Both the position numbers and the translations under genes were made by a program. Positions 10,812-23,570 of a stretch of 64,000 nt of DNA are shown here, in pieces. The notes beneath the pieces were generated by a model. That model was not told the origin of the DNA and ran no database searches. It saw nothing but the letters and a program-made list of their open reading frames with translations. The stretch's first letter is position 1. The number at the start of each line of letters is the position of its first letter. Source of the stretch: Capsicum annuum (Eukaryota; Streptophyta; Magnoliopsida; Solanales; Solanaceae); the NCBI RefSeq assembly GCF_002878395.1, contig NW_025825704.1, positions 1,426,650-1,490,649 of the forward strand, given 5' to 3'.

Positions 10812-13800
10812 TTTAACGCCCCGATTCCCAAGAACCGAAATGCCACACGGTGCTTATGATCCTGACGGACCACAAGCTAACCCTTTTTCTAATATCTATA
10901 CCTGTTCACTGCATAATATAATAAAATACATGCGAAAACTGGCTAATGCTTTCCATAAGGTTCACACATCTAGAAATATACAATAACTTAAACCACACAC
11001 TAATACATCTGTCTGAAAAGCCTCTACACTGCCTGAACTGTGGAGTTGAAGGGACAATTCCCCCAACTAACTCCGTCTACTAAAATCAAATACTGTAATA
11101 ACAACATCCTCGGATGATGAGGACTCACTGCTGCACCCACTGCTGCTATACAAGTGACTTCTAAGATGCTCCAAGTTTCACTCCTCTGAACCTATGGTGC
11201 CCCAAAATAAAATAACACCATAGCGCGAATGCGTCAGTACTAAGATGTATTGAGTATGCAAGCAGGGAAGGCTAAATGCAAGGGCTTATGCATGAATATT
11301 TAATCAACAGAATAATCATGAGAATAAAAAATAAGTACACATATATGAATGCACAGTTCACAACCACTATAACAATTATAACGACTCCAGATACCACAGC
11401 TCGAATACCACTTTACTGTCCTTAAAACTCACTACTGTACTGGGGTATTGCATTACTGAATCATAGGATACCAATACCGATCAATCGAATACACTTACAC
11501 CCCTGAATCCTGAAGATTTATACTGACACAGAAACCGTGGGAAGTAGTTACATAACTCACCATGACTCCTCATAAGCAACTGAATATGTGGGGGTGCACG
11601 CAATAATTTGAATAATATCTTTGATTTCGTAAAATATGCGTACGAAAAATGAAGACTCACATGGCTTGAATTTCATTATCCATACTTCTCGTAATATTAT
11701 AGAGAGGAAAACATAAGTAAAATCCCATAAATCATCATAAAATCATCAATATTCATCATAAATTCTCATGACTCATCATAGACAACCAAACTCATCAACT
11801 CAAGACTCGGAGCGACTCGATAGTTCAAGAAACATACTCTTATGGACAGGGGAGTTTCCTATAATCGAAAACCCCACGTGATCTGCGTGGAATACCAACG
11901 TTTGCCCTCCTAGGGAGCGCACTCCCATTGGCGGGAGTGTTGTACTCTTGCCAGGGTGTACAGCCTTAAAGCTTTCATAATCACAATTCGGCTCTCTGGC
12001 CAACAATATCATCATCAACAACCCTATGGTGGCACATAGGTTTGGAAAAATACCAAATTTCCCTCTTGGTGATAAGTAATACTCCCCGACTAGCTCAAAA
12101 CGCATTAGGAAATCCACTACAACATCACAAGGGTCTATCATAAAGACCAAATCAAATCTCTTTCTCATTTATCAAATCATATCAATTTGTGGATTCCTAA
12201 CTCAACACATTTTAGCTCAAAATATTTTAATTTTTCTCAACATCAACATGGTATCAATAATACAACATTTCGTCTCTGTGAGCTTAAAATTAATATAAAT
12301 CATCCCGACTCTGCAGATGCAAATCAATATTCTCAAATGATCATTCTTTCATTCCAATATTCAAATCATGACAATAGCTTTTGAAAAGCATTTAAGATCT
12401 TCAAATCATAGTAAGATTTTGTATGTCGTAATGTAACTCAAATCATGGCTCTTATATCAAGAATCCTCAAAAAAATAATTTCATAGTAGTGGTATGCAAT
12501 TTATGGCATAAAATCTCAATTCAAGAAAACAAGATAATAAGGTTATTATGTATACCACTATTGGACGATTCAAAGTTCCATAAATCATATCTTGAAAACA
12601 CTTGAAATATCAACTCATGGTAGAAATATGAAATTCACCATATGAAATTATAACTTGGGAATAATAAAGTAATCATGTACATCAAAGCTTAAACAATTTA
12701 TATTTTTCATAACCTTATAATTCGTCATTAAAATATCTTGGGTATTTACCCACTTTACAAAATCATGAAATTCCAATGATAAAATCAATTCTTTAGGCAC
12801 AAGAATGAAAAGATATTTTTGTTCAAAACCCCACATACTAAGTTCTCTCGGAATTCATGTTAAGTTCTCAAATCATTGGAAATTCATCGATCGTAGCACG
12901 ACTAAGATTACCGTGGAACTGACTCAGCTCTAGACCAGCAGACTATTTCGGGCATACGTACCCCCAGCAATCAATAACATAAGTAATACATAGTATACAA
13001 CAATACATACTCATATGCCCATAGGCCATCATGCACCATGCATTCATTAACACCTTACACCAATCATTTGAAGATGATATTCATATACAAGTATTGGGAT
13101 CTCATGCCATTACATCGTAGATCATTCAACTAGGATGCATATGGTTAAGGAAGAATACAACATAACATAGTTCATCCAATCGGGATACACACAAATAACA
13201 TACATTCAACACATCATGGTTCACTTCTCAAGGTTCTTTCCTTTAAGATCTTGATATATGCAATTCGACCCATAATTAGACATTTTACACTTAGCGTGGC
13301 CTAATGGCCTTACCATTTCCCTTAAGCATCATAGTAAACGCGTAGCATGCAAGTATGGTATGAACTCATCATTTCGATCACAAGGGGTCATACGATCCAT
13401 TCTTCTTCAACTAGGCATTTCTACAATTACCTTGCATGCACCATTTAGGCATAGGTCAGTATGAACAATTACATGTGCTACAACATCATCATTCATCTTA
13501 ATTCCATCAACTAAATCCCTCGTCCACACTTACAACCATATCATAAGCCTTCCACACAACATCCCCAATTTTAGACAATAACATGGAGTTCATGTTGAAC
13601 GTATACATAGAAAGTAGTCTAGTTATTTAGAACTTATTATATCCTAAGAACATAAATTTATAGCCTCTTAGACAATTCCACAAACACCTTACATGCACTT
13701 TTAGGCATTGATGAATTCATCAAATTTTCATGTTTTCCGCCACCCATATATCTCATCCAACACACATAATCATCACATGCATGTATCAACCAACATACAC

Positions 13801-14763
13801 CATCACCACACACATATATATATCAACCAACATACACCATCACCACACATATATATATATATATATCAACCAACATGCATAATCATCATATATATATATA
13901 TATCAAGTAACATACATAATCCTCATATATATCTCAACCATCAAATATCAGTCAACATATATATATATATATACATCATCAAAGTCTAGAAAATATATAT
14001 ATATATATACGTACATAACTTGAACTTTCAAAAAGGGATTCGTGGACTCTATGGATGAAAGGATTCCATAGATAAACACTTGCCTACCTTAGATTTCGTG
14101 GCCGGAAGAGATTGACGGAAGAAATTCTTGAATCAAAGCCTCCAATTAATTTCCCCCAATTCAAAACCCTAACCCTAACTTGATATATATATATATATAT
14201 ATATACACATACTTATAAGAGAAATGAGAGGAAAATAATAAAAGTTCTTAGCTGAATAGGGTATTTATAGAGGTTTAAAAGAGTGGTGAAAGACCAAAAT
14301 GCCCCTAAGAAACAAATAAAACCCGAATCTGTCCTTCAGTGATCTATCTGATAGGCTGAAGTAAATTAGCCATAACGTTTTACTCCGATGTCCAAATTGG
14401 ATGAAACTAATTTTATTGGAAAGAAGACTCTCAGGAATTTTCATTGATGTATAGCAGCTCACACAGTTCATTATGTACAAGGCTTTATGATCGTTTGAAG
14501 TTGACCAAAAAAATCGCCTAGCTGCCGTATTTTTTTTCCTACACATTTTACTGTTCACAGTTCGATCGGAATGGTCGTAACTTATCGCTCGAGTGTCCGT
14601 TTTGGGTGATCCACATATCGTTGGAAAGATCATTCGATGCTCTACGGAATGGTGGGTCAAAATCCAAGAAATGACACACAGAAAAATTATAAATCATTCT
14701 CGAAGATTGGATCCAATACGTTTACGCACAAAATTTTGACAAAAATTTTTTTGGGGTATTACA
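10812..14763 (-). mobile_element. S1: solo LTR of a Ty3/gypsy element, 3.95 kb
   Basis: It is flanked by exact five-base repeats GTACA (10807-10811 and 14764-14768). Plus-strand ends are TTTAACGCCCC (first G of TG mutated) and GGGGTATTACA, inverted versions of each other. The text near the left end (GGTGCTTATGATCCTGACGGACCACAAGC) matches the LTR end of C in minus orientation, and the right end read on minus starts TGTAATACCCC. No primer site, gag or pol lies within, so it is a single LTR left after recombination. Its length exceeds the other LTRs here. Confidence 0.85.
13780..14010. repeat. TA-rich minisatellite inside S1
   Basis: About five irregular units of 40-50 bases combine a (TA)n run with CAACCAACATACACCATCAC-like text. 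Units shorten and decay to the right. A separate (TA)n run follows at about 14183-14204. Confidence 0.8.
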
Positions 14764-14889
14764 GTACATGACTGAACTGATTCGTGAATGCATGACTGAG
14801 TATGCAATATTAACTGATACCAAATTGGAAGCTATATCTAAATATGAGACTGAGTAGATTCAAAGGAGAACTTTACCTTGGGCTGAGTC
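14764..14889 (-). other. 3' spacer of element C, part next to pol
   Basis: It resumes with GTACATGACTGAACTG, continuing the text broken at 10811. Near 14860-14890, minus-strand CCAAGGTAAAGTTCTCC corresponds to CTCAAGGTAACAGTTCTCC at 34608-34626 in E, confirming homologous spacers. Confidence 0.7.
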
Positions 14890-15330
14890 TGAATTTGAGG
14901 AGAAGAGGTGAGGATACTTGGTCTGCATGTCTACCTCTGCTTCCCAAGTATCTCACTTAATGAAATGATTCCCCCAAAGAACTTTGACTAGAGGAACTTC
15001 TTTGTTCCTTAGTCTGCGAATCTAATAATCAAGGATTTCGACTGGGATATCTTTATAAGAGAGACTATTCTGAATATCTATGCCCTCTATAGGGACTACG
15101 ACTACTGGGTCACCTATGAATTTCTTTAGCATGGAGACATGGAACACTGGATGCGCTGAAGCTAAGACTGAAGGCAACTCAAGCTCGTAACCTACCATTC
15201 TAAAATGGCTGAGAATCTGGTAAGGATTGATATATCGGGGACTGAGTTTCTCTTTCTTACAAAAACTATTCACTCTTTTCATAGGAGAGATTTTCAAATA
15301 CATAAAATCACCAATCTTAAACTTGAGATC
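14890..15330 (-). pseudogene. pol: Element C chromodomain-like tail
   Basis: From 15303 down, the minus strand reads PMKRVNSFCKKEKLSPRYINPYQIL, GYELELPSVLASAHPVFHVSMLKKFIGDP, then SYKDIPVEILDY and, after a stop, RRLRNKEVPLVKVLWGN and KYPHLF. This is the integrase C-terminal domain plus the chromodomain-like tail of Tekay/Del chromoviruses. The Gln of ILDRQV is a TAA/TAG-type stop here. It is one of the better preserved tails and lies next to the spacer, as expected. Confidence 0.8.
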
Positions 15331-16345
15331 CTTTCTACATACATTTGCGTATGATTTCTATCGGCTCTGAGCTGTCTTAAGCCTTTCCTTGATCAACTGA
15401 ACTTTCTCTAAGTTATCAAATATCAAGTTAGTCCCTACCACTGTGTGCTCACCCACTTTAAACCAACCAATGGGAGATCTACACCTTCTCTTATAAAGCG
15501 CTTCAAATAGAGCCATCTGAATGCTGGAATGATAGCTTTTGTTTTATGCGAATTCAATCAAAGGCAAGTGGTCATCCCAACTACCTTTAAAGCAGCATAT
15601 CTTTTAAAGTCTGAATGGTCCTTTCTGCTTGACCATTTGTCTGAGGGTAAAAGGCTGTGCTGAGATGAACTCGGTTACCAAGACACTTTTGGAATGCCTT
15701 CTAGAAATAAGAGGTGAAATAGGTACCTCTATTTGAGATAATAGACAGTGGAACACCGTGCAATCGGACCAACTACCTCATATAGAGTTTGGCTTAATCC
15801 TTGGTTGAATAAGAGGTGTGGAATAGTAGGAAATAAGCTAATTTGGTCATCCTATCTACAATCACCCAAACTGAATCATGCTAATGACGAGTATGAGGCA
15901 AACCCTTCATAAGTCTATGTTCACTTCTTCCCATTTCCAGTTGGGAATGCTGAACTCCTGCATGGACCTACTAGGATCTAGGTGGGAATGCTGAACTCCT
16001 AGCCACAAGCTCTGTAATCTCTCTTTTCATCCCAATCCACCAATAGATTTCCCACAAATCACGGTACATCTTAGTGGCCCCTATATGAATAGAGTAGCGT
16101 GCACCATGTGCCTCTGCAAGAATTACCTGTCTTAAGTGATCTACACTTGGCACACATAGCCGATACTTGCAGCGCAACACACTATTTTCTCCTTGGGAGA
16201 AAACCTCTATCTTTTGATCTCTAACTAATTCCTTCAACTTGACTATACTAGGATCCCTATCCTGCTTTTTCTTTACCTCAAAAACAAGAGATAATTTTGA
16301 ACTCTTTGAACTCATACACTTCCTTCTCATGAATCGACTAAGCAT
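15331..16345 (-). pseudogene. pol: Element C integrase, decayed with local rearrangement
   Basis: The N-terminal part (15971-16345) reads KLKELVRDQKIEVFSQGENSVLRCKYRLCVP, then EAHGARYSIHIGATKMYRDLWEIYWW, giving the two His side of the HHCC zinc site. The Cys pair is missing: that segment is replaced by a copy of nearby text (two 18-base repeats at 15942-15959 and 15983-16000). The core has DSVWVIVDRMTK (about 15850) and [14 protein letters not shown] (about 15610-15650) with the Glu. The second Asp region reads SIISNRGT, so Asp is Asn. Several stops remain. Confidence 0.82.
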
Positions 16346-16596
16346 ACACCTAGTCGGGTAAGATGATGAACTTTCTGTGCTAATTTCTTCTTACAATTCT
16401 CCACATGAGCAACACTCTCCATAGATATCCTAGTAAGATCATCAGCCACGACATTGGCTTTACCTAGATTATACAGGACACTCATGTCGTAATCCTTCAA
16501 CAACTCCAACCACCTTCTCTGATGAAGGTTTAGGTTTTTTTAAGAGAATACATACTTCAGGCTCTTATGGTTAGTGAACACATCAATGTGCACCCA
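16346..16596 (-). pseudogene. pol: Element C RNase H, C-terminal half
   Basis: MELLKDYDMSVLYNLGKANVVADDLTR (about 16420-16509) is the end of gypsy RNase H, and SLKYVFS text lies just upstream. At 16591-16596 the coding text stops exactly where the LTR of element E begins. The other half of the domain lies at 37675-38010, 21 kb away. Confidence 0.85.
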
Positions 16597-17828
16597 TGTA
16601 ATACCCCGTATGTTTCTACGCTAGGAAATGAACCATTGTTCCTATATATGAAACCTCCTATCCTGTGAATCATATATGACTACATGACTTACAATGAGTA
16701 TCCTTGTGATAATATAGATTATGATATTTTAAGCATGTTCATATGAGTCACTTAGAGTGAGGCAAGCTAAGAGCTTTTGAATCCATCAAGTTTTAGTGCT
16801 TGATTTCGCAAGAGTAATTTTTGAACAAGAATAACTTGATTTATATATGGTATTTTGGCATATTTAGACCTATAAAATTGTAGATAATTGAATTAGCTTT
16901 CCAACAATATCAATTTTACCAAAATCCGACACCGAGCAAGAAGTTATGGCTTTGAAAAGTGGAATATGTCACCTAACAAATTGGATAAGGCTACTAGAAT
17001 GGGTATGCCATAGGTTGTGCGATGCACACCCTAAAGTGTGCCATAAGGTGTGAAATATACCTTAGCTTGTTCCATAAGATGTGCGGCACACACCCTAGCT
17101 TACGCAATAAGGTGTGCGACGCATACTTAGGATTCAAGTGACGGAAACACTTTGTTTTTGAGTTATTTTGAGGGTAACTAAGTCTTTTGACTCTCCTTAC
17201 ACATCCCTAAACTTAACCTTACTAAATTTATAGCTCCTAATCACATTACAACCCTATTAACATCTTAAGTTTATTATCCAAGAGCATAATAGGATAAAAA
17301 CAACTAGGGTTGCACCATCAAGCTTGAAGGTCCAATCTTTCAACAATTACATCACTATTAAGTATGCGTAGTGTTCATCTATGGATCCTCTTCATTCATA
17401 GAATTCAAGAACCATGTTTTAAATATTATTTTATGATTATCTTGTTGTGATATAAACATGTACATATTGATGATTTGCTGTTTAAATTTCAAGATGATAT
17501 CTAAAGGTGTTTTCATAAAGTATATGTGTTTGTTAGTTGAAAGCCATGAATTTTGGGTGGTTTAATATGGTGAGATTCATGAACACACCTAATCCAAAAC
17601 AATGCATGAAAAGTGTTTGATAAAATGCTAGGATGATAGGATTCATATCCCATGATCTAATAGTGCTTAAATGACAAGTCCATGCTCTATGCTTTATGAT
17701 TCCATATGAACTCCATGTTATTAATATGTGTTGTTGTTATGACATGGATTGAGCACGGTATTGAAGCTATGCAAGTATATACATGTTGTATGTATTTTCA
17801 TTCCATGTATAAGATGTTGAGAACTATG
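16597..17828 (+). repeat. 5' LTR of element E, first part
   Basis: It begins TGTAATACCCCGTATG and is collinear with 35003-36198 of the 3' LTR. It breaks at CTATG (17824-17828), the target site of F. A degenerate repeat of GGTGTGCGACGCACACC-like words lies at about 17010-17135 and recurs in the 3' LTR at about 35380-35500. Confidence 0.9.
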
Positions 17829-18540
17829 TGTCACGCCTCAAATCTTATTGGGGCGGACTGGCATCCGTAACCGAGGAGGCCCGGGAGAATCATCTCATAA
17901 CCTTATACTTCCCATGCATACCTCTATGACAACCCAAAATTTGGACAACATCATGTTGCATATAAAAGGAAATAATCACCTGTATAATCTCGAGCACACA
18001 TATATATGAATATACAATACTTGGACGTTGGAGCCATCACGTCTATTAAAAAAACACCACCTTGACTGTACATTAGGTCTACAAAGCCTCTAGACAATAC
18101 ACAAAGTTTAAGTAAGGTCGGGACATACCCCACCATATAACTAACTTCTATACAATACCAAAAGTGACTGGATATGACACGGAAAGTCCCGAAGCAAATT
18201 GGAGCTCACCAAAAGCAGTTGGATATCCTTGCTCCTATTTGTGCGGTGTATGAGCTGAGGTACCTAAGCCTGCAACATGAAATGCAGGTCCCTCGTAGGG
18301 GATATTAGTACAAAATATGTACTGAGTATGTAAAGCTATAGATAATCACATATGATATAGGAGCTCAATAGAAATCAGAAACAAGTGAATAAATCGTAAT
18401 AGGAGTGGACCACACTTACTAGAACTTATGACAACCTGTACATTGTATTTATTCAATCACTTTACCTTCGTTCTTATCATCTTTGTAATCATTACTGTAC
18501 TGTATTATGACCATTAGGCTGCCTCCAGTACATATCAACT

Positions 18541-18655
18541 GGGATCGACCCATGATAGGCTTATGCCCTTGGGATACCACCCATAAATACATAAATAGGG
18601 ATCGACCCATGATAGGCTTATGCCCCTAGGATACCACCCGATAAGAGAGAACTTC
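18541..18655. repeat. 57-bp tandem duplication in F LTR
   Basis: GGGATCGACCCATGATAGGC starts at 18541 and again at 18598, each followed by TTATGCCC and a GGATACCACCC ending. The same pair is present in the other LTR from 26391, so the duplication predates this insertion. Confidence 0.85.
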
Positions 18656-18760
18656 CATCACTTAGTTTAATTAATCTTTGAGATTGTTATTTTGGTTGCC
18701 ACCGCATTTTTGATACTTTGAAACAATGATACATCAATAAGAGATATATAAATAGACCAT

Positions 18761-18880
18761 CAATGCAATAACAATGAAGTAAGAACTCACTGGCATATCA
18801 ATGAAGTGTTTTGGAATCATCAATGCCATAACAATGAAGTAGGAACTTATTGGTATATCAATGAAACGTTTTGGAGTCAT
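18761..18880. repeat. 60-bp tandem duplication in F LTR
   Basis: CAATGC(A/C)ATAACAATGAAGT at 18761 and 18821 starts two 60-base units that both contain ATCAATGAA and TTTTGGA. It is also present in the right LTR from 26611. Confidence 0.85.
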
Positions 18881-20565
18881 TAATAGCACATGGATCTTGT
18901 TTGAGTAACCGGATACCTTCTGACATTCATCAGTGCAATAAACATGTAAGATTTGGAAGACAAGTAAGTATTGGAATGTGTTGACATCTTGTAGGGTGGA
19001 AACAAGTTCATTGGTAACGTAGGACATCATATAAAACCATTATGGATCACATGTTATTGAATAACTTTGGAAATTTTCTTAATAGAACAATTGTTCACTT
19101 TCATGCCAGAGATATGGTATAGAGTATGCTTTATATACCTGACTGTCAACATTTAATAGTAGTCCTAAATGAACTTCCCGTCTTTTCAGATTACTTATCT
19201 ACAATGAACATATATAGCAATCTAGTATTAGCGACCAAACGTCACAATTCAATTATTTGAATTCACCAAACTAGTGGTTAAGTAGTAAGCCTTAATTACA
19301 CCATAAAGGGTGTCACTTTAACCCTCTTATATTCCAATTACATTCGCGTGCCATGCATATTCATACATCCTCCAATATCAAGTTTGGATTCATTTATCCT
19401 TCCAACCAATCCATTAAACCAAATTGAGCCATAGACATAAATAATCATCAATTCAATAGTATATCACCATAACCACCTTCCATAAATCATTTACCATATC
19501 CACCTTCCACAATTCAATACAACCAAATCATGCAAAATAGTCCATAACCCTATTTTCATCACCTTTCAATAACAACCAATACATATAATCCTCTATCACA
19601 CATATACATATGGAAAAGAACAAAGGCAAACAATATTCATACCTTAGAATTTACCTCTTGATTATGCAATCCTATTTGCACAAATAATAGGTGCCGTTCG
19701 AAGCTCTCGAGATGACAAACACAGTTATCGGATGACTTTGGAATTTCTACGGTTGAATCAAAAGTAATTTAAAGGTCAAATTTGGCTAGGGTTTGTTCTT
19801 TCTCAGTAATTGATGATGAAAATGAGTTTTTAAACTCATATACATGTATATATACACATATTACCGTCCATAATATAATAGGAAATGACCAAAATGCCTT
19901 TAAAATTTAAATAATGTCAAATCTATCCTTTAGTGGACTGTTTTGATAAGCTAAAGTAGATCGATGATAAATCTTTGCTTCGATATCAGATTTTGGTGAA
20001 ATTGGTATCGTTGGAAGGATAATTCAAATGGATTTAATTTCATATAAAGTAGGACACCCAGTTCATCCTGTACAAGGAGTTATGGTCATTTGAAGTTGAC
20101 CCTAAAAATCTATTTTGGTAGGCTGAAGTAAAATGAGTATAATTCCTTACTCAGACGTTGGATTTGGATGAAACCAATTGGATTTGAAATAAGAATCAAA
20201 GATATTTATTTTCATAGGTTTCAGCTCTCCCAGTTCATTATATTAAGGGAGTTATGATCGTTCAAAGTTGAACCAAAAATTCGTCTGGCCTCAGTAGTTT
20301 GTGTGCCGGAAATTTTCCTGCACATTTACTATTCCCAAATATCCCGGCCACCGTTTTATAGTTTCGAACGTGCTCGATTATATCCGAAACCTATCCACTT
20401 TTGGAAATCTTTATATCATTGGAAATTTTATTCAATAACCTTCACATGGAACCATCGACGGGCAAATTCCGATATAAATAAAATAAACAAATTAATTCCA
20501 TATAAATAAGACCAATACATGTACTTGAATACGCCAATACACATACTTGAATACGGGGTGTTACA

Positions 20566-20580
20566 TCCTTCACCCCTTTA
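20566..20580 (-). other. Polypurine tract of element F
   Basis: On the minus strand TAAAGGGGTGAAGGA precedes the LTR start TGTAACACCCC. It fixes the inner LTR edge at 20565. Confidence 0.85.
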
Positions 20581-20716
20581 GGACATTCGTCCTCAAATGT
20601 TAGCGTAGTTATTCAACCGAAACAAGTTCAAGTCCATCATTAACATTCACATCATCACATAAATACTATGCATATATAAAAAAAAAACTTACTTGTTAAT
20701 GTTCTAACTCCGTTTC

Positions 20717-21298
20717 TTAAACTTTCTCTTCATCTTTGAACAAATGAGGGTACTTAGATTTCATTGCTTCCTCATCTTCCGATATAGTCTCTTTCCTTTG
20801 ATGATTTCTCCAACGTACTTTCACAGATGCTATCTCTTTATTTCTCATCTTCTTAACTTGGCGATCTAGAATAGCAATAGGCACTTCCTCATAGGTAAGA
20901 TCTTCCGCAAATTGCATATCCTCAGTAGAAGTGATATGTGATGGATCTCCGATGCACTTTCAAAGCATTGACACATGAAATACCGGATATATTGATGAGA
21001 GCTTTTGGGGTAGCTCTAATTCATATGCAACTTGTCCAAACCTTCGAGTGATCTTATATGGGCCTATATAACGTGGACTCAACTTCCCTTTCTTGTGAAA
21101 TCTCATTACCCCTTTTATTGGTGATACCTTCAAAAATACCCAATCACCTATAGAAAACTCTAGCCCTCTCCTTCTACTATCCGCATATAACTTGTGTCGA
21201 CTTTGGGCTATTTTTAGTCATTGCTAAATTACTTTAACCTTCTCTATGGCTTGATAAACAAGATTCACTCCAAACAAAAGAGTTTCACCCACTTCGAA
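20717..21298 (-). pseudogene. pol: Element F chromodomain-like tail
   Basis: The minus strand gives KVSPIKGVMRFHKKGKLSPRYIGPYKI, then AYELELPQKLSSIYPVFHVSML, a stop where Lys is usual, KCIGDPSH, then YEEVPIAILDRQVKKMRNKEIASVKVRWRN and KYPHLF at 20717-20917. This is the Tekay/Del layout of integrase C-terminus plus chromodomain-like tail. It is almost unbroken, with stops near 20957 and 21270-21300 only. The frame is that of RT and integrase. Confidence 0.85.
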
Positions 21299-22150
21299 CT
21301 ATCCTATTGGTGATCTACACTTTCTTCCATATAAAGCTTCATATGGTACCATTTTAATACTTGAATGATAGCTATTATTGTAGGCAAACTCAATAAGAGG
21401 TAAATGATCATCCCAATTGCCCTTAAAATCTATTACACAAGATCGTAGCATATCTTTAAGTGTTTGGATGGTATGTTCTGCTTGTCCATCTATTTGAGGG
21501 TGAAAAGCTGTACTCAACTTCATTTGTGTTCCCAAAAACCTCTGAAAAGACTTCCAAAAGTTTGCGGTAAATTAGGTTCCCCGATCTAATATAATAGAGA
21601 TTAGCACTCCATGTAATTGGAATATCTCTTTAATGTACAGCTTCGCATACTCTTCAACTGTGTAAGTGGTCCTAACTGGTAGGAAATGTGCGGATTTGGT
21701 AAGCCTATCAACAATCACCCATATAGAATCAAACTTTCGGGATGTACGAGGCAAACCAATAATGAAATCTATATTGATCATGTCCCACTTCCAGCTTGAA
21801 AGATCAATGCATTGCATATAACCTCTGGGTTTTTGGTGCTTAACTTTAACTCTTTGACAATTTGGACATTCAGCTACAAATTCTACAATGCTCTTCTTCA
21901 TATCATTCCATCAATACATATCTTTCAAATCTTGATACATTTTGGTTGATCCTGGATGAATGGAATATCTTGAACAATGTGCCTCTTTCATAATCTTCTT
22001 TCTTAGCCCGTCTACATCCGGCACACACAATTGGTTTTGGCACTGAAGTACTCCTTCTCGAGTAAGCTCAAATGCCTTGGTTGCACCACTCTGAACGTTC
22101 TCCTTAAGCTGTAATAAAATAGGATCTACATATTGCTTCTCTTTCACTTC
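21299..22150 (-). pseudogene. pol: Element F integrase, nearly intact
   Basis: Integrase would insert the cDNA with a five-base stagger, matching the CTATG duplication. The HHCC site is visible as [15 protein letters not shown] (about 21945-21990) and CPNCQRVKVKH (21830-21870). The DDE triad is kept: MINIDFIIGLPR, SIILDRGT and [15 protein letters not shown], at about 21780, 21605 and 21475. Stops occur at 21902-21910, near 21570 and at 21296. The frame is the same throughout, so this copy decays mainly by point change. Confidence 0.9.
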
Positions 22151-22700
22151 AGCTACTAATGAAGATTCCGCAGCATTATGTACGATAAACTCTTTATTCG
22201 GAGTTTCAAGAAGGTGAACTCCCAAACTAGCTAACTGGTGAAGATCTTTAATCATCCCTTGCCTTTCTATAGGTGCCATCATAGCCTTACGACTTAACGC
22301 ATCAGCTACCACATTTTCTTTCCCTGGATGGTACAAGATATCAACATCGTAGTCCTTTAATAGTTCAAGCCATCTCTGCTGCCTTAAATTTAGATCCTTC
22401 TGATTAAAAATATATTCCAAGATCTTATGGTCAGTATATATATCAACATGAACCCCATATAAGTAGTGGTGAAATATCTTTAAAGCAAAAATAACTGTTG
22501 CTAGCTCAAGATCATGTGTAGGATGATTTTTCTCATGTGGCTGCAATTACCTAGAAGTATATGCTATTACCTTACCATGCTGCATCAATACACATTCTAC
22601 ACCAATTCTGGAAGCATCACAATACACTATATACCCTTTGGTGCCTTCTGGAAGTACCAACATGGGTTTAGAAATCAACTTGTTCTTTAAATCTTGAAAA
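22151..22700 (-). pseudogene. pol: Element F RNase H
   Basis: From about 22690, minus text reads [37 protein letters not shown], a stop region at 22547, then [41 protein letters not shown] and [34 protein letters not shown] at 22290-22546. The catalytic Asp of CDAS and of TDHK and the final DALSR are present. It shares one reading frame with integrase. Only one stop interrupts the domain itself. Confidence 0.9.
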
Positions 22701-23570
22701 CTCTTCTCATAGGCATCATTCCATTGGAATTTGGATGCTTTATGGGTTAGGTTGGTTAAGGGTGCTGAAATGGAAGAAAAGCCTTTAACAAACCTTCTAT
22801 AATAACCGGACAACCCAAGAAAACTATGAATCTTCGTAGGCGTTGTGGGCCTTGGCCAGTTCTTCACAGCTTCTATCTTTTGAGCATCAACCTTTATCCC
22901 TTCACTAGATACAATATAACCCAAAAATGCCATCGACTTTAACCAAAACTCACATTTAGAGAACTTTGCATAAAGCTTACAATCACGAAGAGTTTGAAAT
23001 GCCTTTCATAAGTAATTGGCATGGTCCTCTTCTGATCTAGAATAAACTAGAATATCATCTATAAAAACTATCACAAATACATCCAGGAATGGCTTAAACA
23101 CCCTATTCATCAAATCCATAAAAGCTGCGGGTGTATTTGTTAGCCCAAATGACATAACTAGAAACTAATAATGACCATACCATGTTCAGAAAGCTGTCTT
23201 GGGTATATCCTTCTCTTTGACCCTCACTTGGTGGTAATCTGACCTCAAATCAATCTTAGAAAAGCACTTGGCGCCCTGTAACTGATAAAATAAATCATCA
23301 ATTCTTAGGAGAGGATATTTATTCTTAATAGTCACTTTATTCAATTGCCAATAATCAGTAGAATCCTCAGTGAGCCATCCTTTTTGCGCATAAATAACAC
23401 TGGTTCTCCCCAGGGGGACATACTAGGCATTATGAATCCCTTCTCTAGCAAATCTCTTAATTGCTCTTTCTATTCTCGTAATTCTGCTGGGGTCATTCTA
23501 TACGGAGGAATGGAGATTGGTTGGGTGCCTGGTATTACATCAATACCAAACTCTACTTCTCATTCAGGAG
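22701..23570 (-). pseudogene. pol: Element F reverse transcriptase with frameshift
   Basis: The domain starts with VEFGIDVIPGTQPISIPPYRM and [25 protein letters not shown], then KKDGSLRI. At about 23370 the frame shifts within what should be the CIDYRQLNK motif, and [16 protein letters not shown] continues in the new frame. [15 protein letters not shown] is intact at 23027-23065. Stops sit in PPE-stop-EV (23559), LRE-stop-KEQ, AF-stop-TWYGHY-stop-F and YL-stop-KAF, several consistent with C-to-T change on either strand. All canonical blocks are otherwise in order. Confidence 0.88.

Larger units (their letters stand above)
17829..20565 (-). repeat. 3' LTR of element F
   Basis: The plus-strand start is TGTCACGCCTCAAATC and the end is CGGGGTGTTACA, the latter next to the polypurine tract. 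It pairs with 25661-28418 over its whole length. The terminal TG/CA is intact. Confidence 0.93.

Noticed and set aside
11800..12384. Open frames of 122 (minus) and 65 (plus) codons
   Set aside because: Both are inside solo LTR S1, which is non-coding in this element class; composition is LTR-like and no domain is visible.
13780..14010. Spaced repeats that could suggest a CRISPR-like array
   Set aside because: Units are TA-rich and irregular in length, with no conserved repeat or unique spacers, and the window is plant-like.
14265..14660. 131-codon minus frame, the longest in S1
   Set aside because: It falls in the LTR start region, whose text (GATCCACATATCGTTGGAAAGATC) is common non-coding gypsy LTR sequence.
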